This document shows positions 6,287 through 13,670 of a stretch of DNA of 51,008 nt, one piece after another. The position numbers and the translations under genes were made by a program. The notes under the pieces are model-generated. The model saw nothing but the letters and a program-made list of their open reading frames with translations, was not told the origin of the DNA and did no database searches. The DNA lies in NCBI GenBank assembly GCA_021817455.1, contig JAKAUW010000077.1, forward strand, positions 1 to 51,008, read 5' to 3'. This DNA comes from Thermoplasmata archaeon. Its GTDB lineage: Archaea > Thermoplasmatota > Thermoplasmata > Thermoplasmatales > Thermoplasmataceae. Position 1 is the first letter of the stretch. Each line of letters starts with the position of its first letter.

Positions 6287-9103
6287 TCAGTGCTCATAGA
6301 GAACGTAATGCAAAGCAACGTAATCCTCCGTGACAGCGATGTCAAAACCGTACATAGTGAATTTCCCGGTTTCAATATCAATTGATTTAACTGCAATGTA
6401 CTTTCCAATCAGGGGATCAAGGATCTTTTCTCCCAAGGACAAGTTCTGGGCAGTTACCCATCCAGTACTGGTCCAGACCTCTTGGCCTCTGGATATATTG
6501 AGTTCCCCGTTTATTAAATAAGCCACTGTTCTATTATCACTCTGCGTGCCAAGAACTTTCTCAACCTGCAGAGACCTGGATGTTGTGCTATAGGTCATAA
6601 TATCCATACCGGCAGAAACCTTGATTGCTAAGGCATAGGTTCCATTTGCAAGGAGGATCTTTGTGTTTCCACTCACGGAATTAAGTGCCTTAAAAGCTAT
6701 GTTGTAATTTGCGTTTCCACCGTTCACGGAAACTGTCCCGCTAGAGGGGGAACCGTAATAAGCCTGCCCATTTTGTCCCGTGGGAGGAATGGAAAACGAG
6801 AAATAGCCATTAGGTTCGCTGAAGGATATTGAACTTGGTGCATTTGTAGATTTTAGCACTCCCGCAAGTTTAGCAGACCAAGTTGTGCCACTGGAAAGGC
6901 CGCTTTCAGAGAAAGTCACCGTATAATACGCAGTTGGCGTAAACGTTATGACGACACTCACGCTTGAACTTCCAACGCTTACCGTACCACCGGAAGGACT
7001 CGCTGAATATCCCGATGGAACTCCCACGCTGTATGAGTAAGTCCCGGGAAACTCATGGAATGAGATCGAGGATGAAGTGGTAGATTCTGTGGCACCATTC
7101 AAGTTTACCGACCAGGACAGTCCATTCGCACCATTGGACGTGAAATTCACATAATATGTAGGGAAATTGAGATCAGAGGCTTGATAACTGCCCGATAAGC
7201 CAGTTTCGGTCCCTATGGAATAGGAGGGTGGAACCCCATTAGGGAAACCTGGCGATGCAGATATCCAGCCTATGTTATCATACGCCTGTCCTGCCCCGCC
7301 TGTCTGTATCCACGAAGCAATACTGAATGGCACTGGTGAAATAGTGGTGTCCGTCGAATTCCCGGTTTGTGCGCCGTTGTACAGGGTTGCCAAGGTTTCT
7401 CCGCCTACGTTGGCGAACGGCTGCCACTGCAATCCGTAATATCCAGGGTATGTCCATGTGTTCGTTATCACCGCACCATTATATGTGCCCGGGCTCCCAA
7501 CAAAAGAACTGACTGAGCCTGTGTCGCCAATCACATATGAACTTTCCAGCCCCCCGTCGCTGCCGACCTGAGTGCCTCCTACCCAAACCGTGGTCGTGCT
7601 GGCGGCAAGAGGATAGATCCCGGGCGCCCCGCTCTGCACTGTAACTCCCTGCAAGTAACCCTGTACATAGGTATTGGAAGGGAACCATTGCTTCGACTCA
7701 ACGTACGCATGATTGTAGTTTATCTCGCCAAAAAGCTTCAATCCATTGTTCACTGTCACGGAGGAAGAACCCGTAACTCCTGAAATCCATTTCGAGCTGA
7801 GAGAGCTTCCGGCAAAATTGTCGTAGAAATGGAAAATATTGGCGCCATTATCGTATTGTCCATAGGCGGCGGAGAGCTGCGGGGCTTCTCCCTCGTTGCC
7901 GTTGCTGCTAAGTAAGTTGATCGATGGGCTGGTGATTCCCATATAGATTGTGGCAGACCCGCCCTCCACCAGTCCAAACGGCATCTTCAGCCAGTATACT
8001 GTATTAGTGGCAGTGTTGCTGTTTCCGGATTCAATCCAGCTTGGTATTACTGTCCCCCCAACTGTGAACCATTCCACGTTTTGCAAATTAGGCGCCAGGT
8101 AACTGGAGTAACTATTACTGTCTACTGTAACAGGCTGGTCATAGGTATTGTTTGTGGCATAGTACTGCTGCGTATTCTCGATCGTAACAGGTACGTAGTA
8201 CAGCACATCCGACGGTGCGACTATTTCTCCCGTATTCAGGCTGGACACATCAACCGTGGTGCTCTGCGTTAAGCCTTCATAGGATGTGGATATTGTATAT
8301 GTTCCTGTCTTGACTATGTCGTTAAACTGGTAATAACCGCTGGCATCTGTGACTGCAGTACTCTCATATTTGCCCAAACTGGCAGTCACCGTTGCCCCGG
8401 CAATTGGACTCCCATTTGATAGTATCACCTTCCCACCGAGAGAAGTTGCATTCACGCAGATATTGGCATTCTGCCATTGAGGTATGTTATAACCGCCAGG
8501 AGGCCCTGTTGTCAGTGACGTATCCGTTGAGTTAACGTATCCGTACGGAGTTACATAAGTTCCCCATACACTATAAACAGTATTAGGCGCGGCGAAAAAC
8601 CTGTAGCTGCCATCCCTTTGCGGCGCGACCTGATAAATAGTGTTGTATATGGTGGAACCTTGGACCACGCTTTGTTCTATATTGATATAGGTATTTGTAG
8701 GATCGGCCGTTTTATAGCTTCCAAAGTTAAGGGATATTTTACCGGCAATCTCTGCTGCCGGCATTGCTGAGAAATTATAGTTGCTTATTGCCCCCTGATA
8801 AAGATCGCCAGCTGCCGATCCAACCAAATTATCAGCATAAAGTCTGAAGTTTATGAGATTATTGAAGTCGGTATAAGGAATGGTAACTTCGATCCTTGCA
8901 CCTGCGGAATAGACGTCTTGATTAATCCCCGGATTGTTGGAATTGTGGATTGACCCATTGACTATGGCGTAATTATCGTACAATGTGGAATTCCCGCTTA
9001 GCTGGGTCGCCGGAGCAGAAAATGCACCAGTGTACCCACCCCACAAATCGTAAGCTGTTACAGCTGGGATAAGAACTATCTCCGTACCAGTGATGAAGCC
9101 CAA
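6287..9103 (-). CDS. Giant surface protein, C-terminal part, ending in a Hint-like domain
   Basis: 938 codons from a TTG at 9103, but this is the in-frame continuation of the 9113-9694 gene across a TGA. Recognisable parts, in order: a carboxypeptidase-regulatory-like beta domain at about 222-290 (GGKVILSNGSPIAGATVTA); a DUF2341-like domain at about 302-430 (WIESGNSNTATNTVYWLKM ... YDNGANIFHFYDNF); a likely LamG/jelly-roll domain to about 640; two or more Thermoplasmata surface repeats (YYTVTFSESGLSSGTTWS ... SPSSGTVSVNGG) at about 650-808; and a Hint domain at 809-938. Many N-x-S/T sequons and aromatic residues fit an exposed glycoprotein. No signal peptide exists in this part; it lies in the upstream frame. 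Confidence 0.7.
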   Translation of the reverse strand: MGFITGTEIVLIPAVTAYDLWGGYTGAFSAPATQLSGNSTLYDNYAIVNGSIHNSNNPGINQDVYSAGARIEVTIPYTDFNNLINFRLYADNLVGSAAGDLYQGAISNYNFSAMPAAEIAGKISLNFGSYKTADPTNTYINIEQSVVQGSTIYNTIYQVAPQRDGSYRFFAAPNTVYSVWGTYVTPYGYVNSTDTSLTTGPPGGYNIPQWQNANICVNATSLGGKVILSNGSPIAGATVTASLGKYESTAVTDASGYYQFNDIVKTGTYTISTSYEGLTQSTTVDVSSLNTGEIVAPSDVLYYVPVTIENTQQYYATNNTYDQPVTVDSNSYSSYLAPNLQNVEWFTVGGTVIPSWIESGNSNTATNTVYWLKMPFGLVEGGSATIYMGITSPSINLLSSNGNEGEAPQLSAAYGQYDNGANIFHFYDNFAGSSLSSKWISGVTGSSSVTVNNGLKLFGEINYNHAYVESKQWFPSNTYVQGYLQGVTVQSGAPGIYPLAASTTTVWVGGTQVGSDGGLESSYVIGDTGSVSSFVGSPGTYNGAVITNTWTYPGYYGLQWQPFANVGGETLATLYNGAQTGNSTDTTISPVPFSIASWIQTGGAGQAYDNIGWISASPGFPNGVPPSYSIGTETGLSGSYQASDLNFPTYYVNFTSNGANGLSWSVNLNGATESTTSSSISFHEFPGTYSYSVGVPSGYSASPSGGTVSVGSSSVSVVITFTPTAYYTVTFSESGLSSGTTWSAKLAGVLKSTNAPSSISFSEPNGYFSFSIPPTGQNGQAYYGSPSSGTVSVNGGNANYNIAFKALNSVSGNTKILLANGTYALAIKVSAGMDIMTYSTTSRSLQVEKVLGTQSDNRTVAYLINGELNISRGQEVWTSTGWVTAQNLSLGEKILDPLIGKYIAVKSIDIETGKFTMYGFDIAVTEDYVALHYVLYEH
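6290..6679 (-). other. Degenerate Hint (intein-like) domain within the surface protein
   Basis: The last 130 residues match the intein/hedgehog fold layout. Block A reads SGNTKILLANGTY, block B reads GQEVWTSTGWVTAQNLSLG, and the final blocks read MYGFDIAVTEDYVALHYVLY then Glu-His and stop. Three catalytic positions differ from the usual ones: Ser instead of Cys near the start, Gln instead of the block B His, and no Asn after the terminal His. Splicing is therefore unlikely. Domain assignment is from pattern recognition only. Confidence 0.65.
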
Positions 9104-9112
9104 AGTATCTAT

Positions 9113-9694
9113 TCAACCTAGAGCCAGGGACCTAATCACTGCACTGTTAGTTGAGCCTGAATCGAGTGATCCAGTTGTATTTATTCCCCAGTTATATTTA
9201 TTTTGATATGTCTCAAACACATTTGAGGGCGCGTTACTTGTAATGAGGCCGAGTTGAATCACCCCTTGACCGCCACCTACATAGCCCTTCTCCGCACCTG
9301 AACCGGCAATTGGGATTTCGACATTCAGTTGATTATAGTTGCTATCATAGTACTCATGAAGGCCGCCCTGGCCCGTAGCTGCGATAACTGCGTTGTATAT
9401 ATCAAGTGCATTTCCACTACTTTGTTGCACAGTACCTTCATACCCACTCGGCAAAGAGTAAGGGCTTTCCGTGTAGTTGGGATTACCAGAAGTTATAGCG
9501 TACGACATATACACAGTTTGATTTCCATTATAGCCTGCCCAATCCTTGTGGATTGTATTTACAAATGTGTAACCTGAGGTTTGTCCTCTCGCTACTGAAG
9601 GCAACACAATCGTTAGTATTAGGATGAGAGAAATCAGAATGACCACTTTGGAAATGCTTTTTTGGCTTGCTACACTGTTATCATTTTGCATCAT
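9113..9694 (-). CDS. Giant surface protein, N-terminal part, ended by an in-frame TGA
   Basis: 193 codons with a clear N-terminal signal/anchor (KVVILISLILILTIVLPSVA) followed by a beta-rich exported region (IHKDWAGYNGNQTVYMSYAI, then a glycine-rich KGYVGGGQGVIQLGL). The stop TGA at 9113-9115 is in the same frame as the following 938-codon reading and only three sense codons precede the TTG used there, so the two are almost surely one gene of about 1,136 codons. The TGA may be a real nonsense mutation, a read-through site or a sequencing error (TGG would give Trp). It starts 17 bases after the 247-residue gene, probably in one operon. Confidence 0.65.
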   Translation of the reverse strand: MMQNDNSVASQKSISKVVILISLILILTIVLPSVARGQTSGYTFVNTIHKDWAGYNGNQTVYMSYAITSGNPNYTESPYSLPSGYEGTVQQSSGNALDIYNAVIAATGQGGLHEYYDSNYNQLNVEIPIAGSGAEKGYVGGGQGVIQLGLITSNAPSNVFETYQNKYNWGINTTGSLDSGSTNSAVIRSLALG

Positions 9695-9711
9695 AATAGT
9701 TGCTCCACTGA

Positions 9712-10455
9712 TTAAGTATCTTGAATCAATAGATTGATTGTTGAATGAACCGGCTCGCTCAATCCGTTCAAGGAAGCCACAAATTCAAGCTGGTCTGTGC
9801 CGCTAGTTCCCCCTACTAAGGGCATGTCAACCTCAAATTCTATTGTAAACAGGAAATGATACATATCATGGGAAGAAGAAACGAGAAAATTCTCCAAACC
9901 TATGTTCAAAGTGGTATTTTCTACTCCAACAAACGAATATCCCTTATAGAAGTTGAAGGAAATATTGCTTTCCATGGGGCCAGACACATTGGGCCAATAT
10001 GATGGTTGTCCTAGGGTATTTAGTGAAAGCATTGTATATGCATCTGGAGTACCATTTCCATTGTAGACTTTGGAAGCTCCGAGGTAAAGCGAAATTCCTG
10101 AAGGGTGTAGGTTCGGAGACAATGTTCCTCTTATCTGAATGCCAAGGGATGCAACAATCTGCCCATAATTTGCGTCATAAAAAACACCCCCATACAAAGA
10201 ATTCATAAAAGTAGATTTTGAACCATTTTTCTCTTGCATGGCTGACAAAGAGGAAAAGTTGTAAGAATGCACATTGGTCCCCGTACTTTCATAATTTACA
10301 AAATTTCCGGAAATCGTTGCATTTGTGGTTGTGTCCCTAACGGTTAAGGGAACTTTGACACAAATCAACTGGTAAGAAACTACAGACGATATAATCAGGG
10401 CAATGACTAAGCCAATTGCAAGGTATTTTATAAGTCTGCGTTTGTTCCCTTCCAT
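9712..10455 (-). CDS. Membrane-anchored exported protein, 247 residues
   Basis: Residues about 9-32 form an N-terminal anchor after a basic start (MEGNKRRLIKYLAIGLVIAL), and the rest is a beta-rich exported domain with many N-x-S/T sequons. No family recognised. A TATA box 26-33 bases upstream of the ATG indicates that this is the first gene of a transcript that also carries the giant surface protein 17 bases downstream. Confidence 0.65.
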   Translation of the reverse strand: MEGNKRRLIKYLAIGLVIALIISSVVSYQLICVKVPLTVRDTTTNATISGNFVNYESTGTNVHSYNFSSLSAMQEKNGSKSTFMNSLYGGVFYDANYGQIVASLGIQIRGTLSPNLHPSGISLYLGASKVYNGNGTPDAYTMLSLNTLGQPSYWPNVSGPMESNISFNFYKGYSFVGVENTTLNIGLENFLVSSSHDMYHFLFTIEFEVDMPLVGGTSGTDQLEFVASLNGLSEPVHSTINLLIQDT

Positions 10456-10480
10456 CTACATTGAATATACTGTGTCATCA

Positions 10481-10488
10481 TTTATAAA
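10481..10488 (-). promoter_or_regulatory. TATA box of the 247-residue gene
   Basis: tttataaa lies about 29 bases upstream of the ATG at 10455, the spacing expected for a leaderless archaeal transcript. The insertion sequence starts about 37 bases further upstream. Confidence 0.6.
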
Positions 10489-10569
10489 TTTATTGTGATT
10501 AAATTTTAAACGGCTATTTTCTGGAACTGTGTTGCATAACTAATGCAATAATTCTTCTTGAAAATAGGA

Positions 10570-10599
10570 TGGGTGTTGTTTGTGCAAGACAACAACCCA
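10570..10599 (+). promoter_or_regulatory. Stem-loop around the transposase start codon
   Basis: The arms tgggtgttgtt (10570-10580) and acaacaaccca (10589-10599) pair with one bulged base, and the GTG codon at 10582 lies in the 8-base loop. It could limit translation of the transposase. Confidence 0.4.
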
Positions 10600-11487
10600 A
10601 TAGTTCAGGGAAAGAGGGATAATAAAAGGATATGGTCCCTCTACAACGAATCGCTTGTCAGACGCATGAAAGATATCCTTGACCTCAAGGATATTGGGGA
10701 TTACAGGCATGATCTGAAGTATCAGAGCCGGGGGAAGAAGGGAAGACCCTTTATTCTTCCGGATAAGATCATTGAGATCCTGGCAAGGATCAGGGCGGTC
10801 TTCAATGCATCATTCAGATCCCTGGTATCCTATCTGAGAATATTCCAAGAGATTCTTGGAGTGCCAAGAATCTCCTACACATCAATATTCAGAAGAATAA
10901 GGGGGATCAAAGTGCCTGAGATCATGAATCCATCCTCTTCTGTTGCAATAGATTCTACAGGTTTCAAGACCACCATCAGAGGTGACTGGATGTCCAACAA
11001 ATGGGCAAAGAAGAGGAAGGGATGGATCAAGCTTCATGTCTCGGCAGACACAGAGAGGATCATGGCATCCCGGATATCGCTGACAGCAGAGCACAGCCAT
11101 GATGCCACTCAGTTCGGTAAACTTATCACTGGATCGGAACAAAGGGTATTCGCAGACAAGGCATATGATTCCAGGAGCATCTTCAATTTATTGAGGAATA
11201 ATGACAGCGAGGCCATTATTCCCCTGAGGAAGAACTTCAGCACCTTATCAAGAGCATCTCCTCTCAGGGGTAAAACAGCAAGGGAGATCAGGAAGCTTGG
11301 GGAAGAGGAATGGAAGCGTGTCCATGAATATGGAAAGAGATGGACGGTGGAGATATATTTCTCAGGCCTTAAGCGGGTAATGGGCGAGATCATCAGGGCG
11401 AAAAGAACGGATTACATGATCCAGGAAGTCGGACTGAAGGTGCTCTATTACAACATCATGAGAGAAAATACAAGAGCATATGGGTAG
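10582..11487 (+). CDS. DDE transposase of insertion sequence 1
   Basis: About 301 residues from the GTG at 10582; a TTG at 10558 is in frame, but alignment with the transposase at 38.8 kb begins near the GTG. The catalytic acidic residues are visible: Asp in AIDSTGFKTTIRGDW, Asp in VFADKAYDSRSIF and Glu in RWTVEIYFSGLKR. This is an IS4/IS5-superfamily DDE layout with a short N-terminal helical domain (TSIFRRIRGI). It appears intact. A stem-loop (10570-10580 with 10589-10599) has the GTG in its loop. Confidence 0.85.
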   Translation: MQDNNPIVQGKRDNKRIWSLYNESLVRRMKDILDLKDIGDYRHDLKYQSRGKKGRPFILPDKIIEILARIRAVFNASFRSLVSYLRIFQEILGVPRISYTSIFRRIRGIKVPEIMNPSSSVAIDSTGFKTTIRGDWMSNKWAKKRKGWIKLHVSADTERIMASRISLTAEHSHDATQFGKLITGSEQRVFADKAYDSRSIFNLLRNNDSEAIIPLRKNFSTLSRASPLRGKTAREIRKLGEEEWKRVHEYGKRWTVEIYFSGLKRVMGEIIRAKRTDYMIQEVGLKVLYYNIMRENTRAYG

Positions 11488-11655
11488 TTGCGCAACACAG
11501 TTATTTTCTGGGACAAATTTAAATAACCCAACATTTAGGAGAGGAGTTAGCTTATTGGAAAATCGGAAGTCCTGTTCCTATGGTTAACTTGGAGTCTACG
11601 CCTTTCCTAATATATCGAGAAATTTTATAATAAAGTCCGCCCGATAGAATTTGGG

Positions 11656-12006
11656 TTAAGGGATGAATTTGATGATTACTTTTACAGCGGTGATGATGCC
11701 AAGGAACAGCCCAATCAGGACGAGGATCCCAAGAACTGCACCGAACAGGCCAAGGGAGCTTACCGCGATAACTCCGGTTTGGATAATTGAATTATATGCA
11801 ACAGCTATGGCATTGAATACAGTGCCCAAAACCGTCAGGAACGCTGCGACAGCATCCTTGACGAAGCCTTCAACAGTGGAAAGTGCTGCGTTCCCAAGCC
11901 ACCTTGCTATGTTCCCGACTGTGTCATTGTAAATTGTGCTTGGGCCCACCCAGAAGGTTGCTACGATTGAGGACCAGAATGCAGAAACAATTGACCAGCC
12001 TGACAA
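11656..12006 (-). CDS. Membrane protein of the seven-gene module, 116 residues
   Basis: Starts at a TTG at 12006 with GGAGTGA six bases upstream. Residues about 1-80 are amphipathic helices (VEGFVKDAVAAFLTVLGTVF), and 80-113 contain one long hydrophobic segment (LGLFGAVLGILVLIGLFLGI) that could be one or two spans. No family recognised. It is the last gene of the module, six bases after its neighbour. Confidence 0.6.
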   Translation of the reverse strand: MSGWSIVSAFWSSIVATFWVGPSTIYNDTVGNIARWLGNAALSTVEGFVKDAVAAFLTVLGTVFNAIAVAYNSIIQTGVIAVSSLGLFGAVLGILVLIGLFLGIITAVKVIIKFIP

Positions 12007-12012
12007 CAGGCA

Positions 12013-12270
12013 TCACTCCAGGAAGCTGTTGATCGTCGTGGTGATCAATAGCATCACGTATACAGCCATCACCAGTATCCCAATGGTGAGGATCAGGAAA
12101 ATAGGCATCAGCATCCCAAAAGAAAGCAGTCCGTGCGCATATGAAATCAGGACCTGCTGTATTGCATTTCCTGTATCGGAGAATATGGTGTCGGCGAATG
12201 AACCGTAAATTGCTAAAACTGAACCAAAAAAATAAAGAAAAATTTGGGAAATGAAGGTTAAGGTATCCAA
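12013..12270 (-). CDS. Two-span membrane protein, 85 residues
   Basis: A TTG start at 12270 immediately follows the TAA of the previous gene. Two hydrophobic helices are visible, around 6-25 (ISQIFLYFFGSVLAIYGSF) and 50-80 (LLSFGMLMPIFLILTIGILV). No family recognised. Confidence 0.55.
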   Translation of the reverse strand: MDTLTFISQIFLYFFGSVLAIYGSFADTIFSDTGNAIQQVLISYAHGLLSFGMLMPIFLILTIGILVMAVYVMLLITTTINSFLE

Positions 12271-12729
12271 TTAGACATCCTCTACTTCTTCCGCTACGTC
12301 CTTTTCACCTGCATAGAGAGCCATGAACATCTGAAGCACGAAGAAAGTCATTGCCAGGATCGCAACCATGACCAGAGGGGCAAAAATGCCCGTCTGGGAA
12401 ACTACAGCGAATCCCCAGCCCTGAAATACTTCAGTGAATGATGTTCCGATCCCGCCCAGGATATCTGAAATCAGGCCTTCGATGCCTTTCAGGATCGAGT
12501 TGCCGAACCCGATGGCCATCTGGTAAAGGCTCTGCCAGATATTGGAACCGTTAATTCCTGTGCTATTGGAAGAGGTAGACGATGCCTGCACTATCACTGA
12601 AAGGTGGACCTCCACCAGCTGTGGTGTGGCTCCCTGTGTTTGCATTCCTGCAGTGCCCATTCCCGCAACCCCGAAGGTTACAAGGAGGAGCAGTGCAATT
12701 GGGATCAGGGCCATCGTCAACCTTTTCAA
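12271..12729 (-). CDS. Exported membrane protein with signal peptide, 152 residues
   Basis: The start is taken at the TTG at 12729, five bases after the previous stop, because it supplies the basic MKRLT that precedes a hydrophobic signal (LIPIALLLLVTFGVAG). An ATG five codons later is the alternative. A polar Ser/Thr/Asn stretch follows, then an amphipathic region (FGNSILKGIEGLISDILGGI), then a transmembrane helix near the end (FAPLVMVAILAMTFFVLQMF) and an acidic tail. No family recognised. Confidence 0.6.
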   Translation of the reverse strand: MKRLTMALIPIALLLLVTFGVAGMGTAGMQTQGATPQLVEVHLSVIVQASSTSSNSTGINGSNIWQSLYQMAIGFGNSILKGIEGLISDILGGIGTSFTEVFQGWGFAVVSQTGIFAPLVMVAILAMTFFVLQMFMALYAGEKDVAEEVEDV

Positions 12730-12734
12730 GACCT

Positions 12735-13202
12735 TCAGCTCCCTGCTGCCTTTTTAGAAGAGACAATGTACGTCGAGTTGTGATTCCACACTGCCGAAAT
12801 CAACAGGACAAAGAACAGCACCAGTACCGTCACCAGGAAGAACATGGCAAGGTAATTGCCGTGCGCAACCGGAACCAGTACATACTGTCCAAAGTAGAAC
12901 TCCTGACCAAGAAATCCTCCAAGGAAGCCTCCTATGATCAGGGCTGCAAAGAACCTTATCACCAGTGACAAGAATCCTGCTCCAGGAGGGGTGTACATCT
13001 CAATGACTGCCCAGAAAAAGGCAAACACGAGAAGCCCGAACCCCATGGAGCCCTGTGAGACAACGTAAGCGTGGTTCAGGAACTCGACTTGAGGCGGAAG
13101 CAGGATTATGCCTATCATTCCCAGGGCGATGATGCCTCCGAAAAGAAGGGCAAATGCGTCCAGTCTTCCGTTCCTCAACTTATATTTCTGAACCTTTGAC
13201 AT
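12735..13202 (-). CDS. Four-span membrane protein, 155 residues
   Basis: A basic N-terminus (MSKVQKYKLRNGRLD) precedes four hydrophobic helices: about 17-35, 52-70, 78-100 and 115-140 (LAMFFLVTVLVLFFVLLISA). The third is glycine-rich (ALIIGGFLGGFLG). A GAGG ribosome-binding site lies upstream. Function unknown; it is the most hydrophobic protein of the module. Confidence 0.65.
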   Translation of the reverse strand: MSKVQKYKLRNGRLDAFALLFGGIIALGMIGIILLPPQVEFLNHAYVVSQGSMGFGLLVFAFFWAVIEMYTPPGAGFLSLVIRFFAALIIGGFLGGFLGQEFYFGQYVLVPVAHGNYLAMFFLVTVLVLFFVLLISAVWNHNSTYIVSSKKAAGS

Positions 13203-13213
13203 TGCCTCGACCT

Positions 13214-13420
13214 CTATCTCTTTCTCTTCTTTGCTGACCAGGTGAAGCCTTTCACGCCCTTCGCCTTTTTGCCGTTGGCACTGTCTACCTGCCTGTCGTG
13301 GGTCGTGATGTCGTACTTGTCGGGTCTCTCTTTCTTTCCGTCGTTGACCTCGATCCAGTACTCATCCATCCCCTTGGACATGTTTTTCCTGCCAGCGGCT
13401 CCTACTGAAAATCTCTTCAT
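13214..13420 (-). CDS. Small basic protein, 68 residues, shared tail motif
   Basis: Highly basic (MKRFSVGAAGRKN start, FTWSAKKRKR end). The C-terminal third, VDSANGKKAKGVKGFTW, matches IDSQNGKLAKGSTW in the next protein upstream, so the two are probably paralogues. Likely a nucleic-acid-binding or packaging protein, by composition only. An AGGTGA ribosome-binding site precedes the ATG. Confidence 0.6.
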   Translation of the reverse strand: MKRFSVGAAGRKNMSKGMDEYWIEVNDGKKERPDKYDITTHDRQVDSANGKKAKGVKGFTWSAKKRKR

Positions 13421-13429
13421 TCAGATCAC

Positions 13430-13642
13430 CTACTTCTTGTGCAGGACGATTCTTGTGCCGTCCGCAGCAATTACTTCCCTGGACTCGCCTTTCTTCATTT
13501 TTGTCCAGGTACTCCCCTTAGCCAGCTTTCCATTCTGTGAGTCGATTTCCCTCAGCTTTGATCCTTCCCGGCCTTTGTAGTCGGCCTGAAGTGCCTGGGA
13601 AATTGCCTCGTCAGTCGCTTTTGAGAATTTGTGATATCCCAT
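13430..13642 (-). CDS. Small basic protein, 70 residues, shared tail motif
   Basis: A helical N-terminal half (FSKATDEAISQALQADYKG) is followed by the motif IDSQNGKLAKGSTWTKMKKG and a short beta-like end (VIAADGTRIVLHKK). It is a paralogue of the 68-residue protein over the motif. A GGAGTGA ribosome-binding site lies 8 bases before the ATG. Function unknown. Confidence 0.6.
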   Translation of the reverse strand: MGYHKFSKATDEAISQALQADYKGREGSKLREIDSQNGKLAKGSTWTKMKKGESREVIAADGTRIVLHKK

Positions 13643-13670
13643 ACTTATTTCACTCCTAACTTTCTATTCC

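Larger units (their letters stand above)
10525..11502 (+). mobile_element. Insertion sequence 1 (IS5/IS4-like DDE), 978 bp, intact
   Basis: The ends are 18-base inverted repeats, aactgtgttgcataacta at 10525-10542 and its near-complement at 11485-11502 (16 of 18 identical). A 9-base direct repeat, attttctgg, flanks the element at 10516-10524 and 11503-11511, which marks the duplicated target. One transposase gene fills the inside. The ends, the length and the 9-base duplication match the second element at 38.8 kb. The insertion separates the 247-residue gene's promoter from the membrane-protein cluster upstream of it. Confidence 0.9.

Noticed and set aside
10558-10560. TTG as the transposase start in insertion sequence 1
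   Set aside because: Alignment with the second transposase begins at about the GTG at 10582; the eight extra residues are not shared. It cannot be ruled out.
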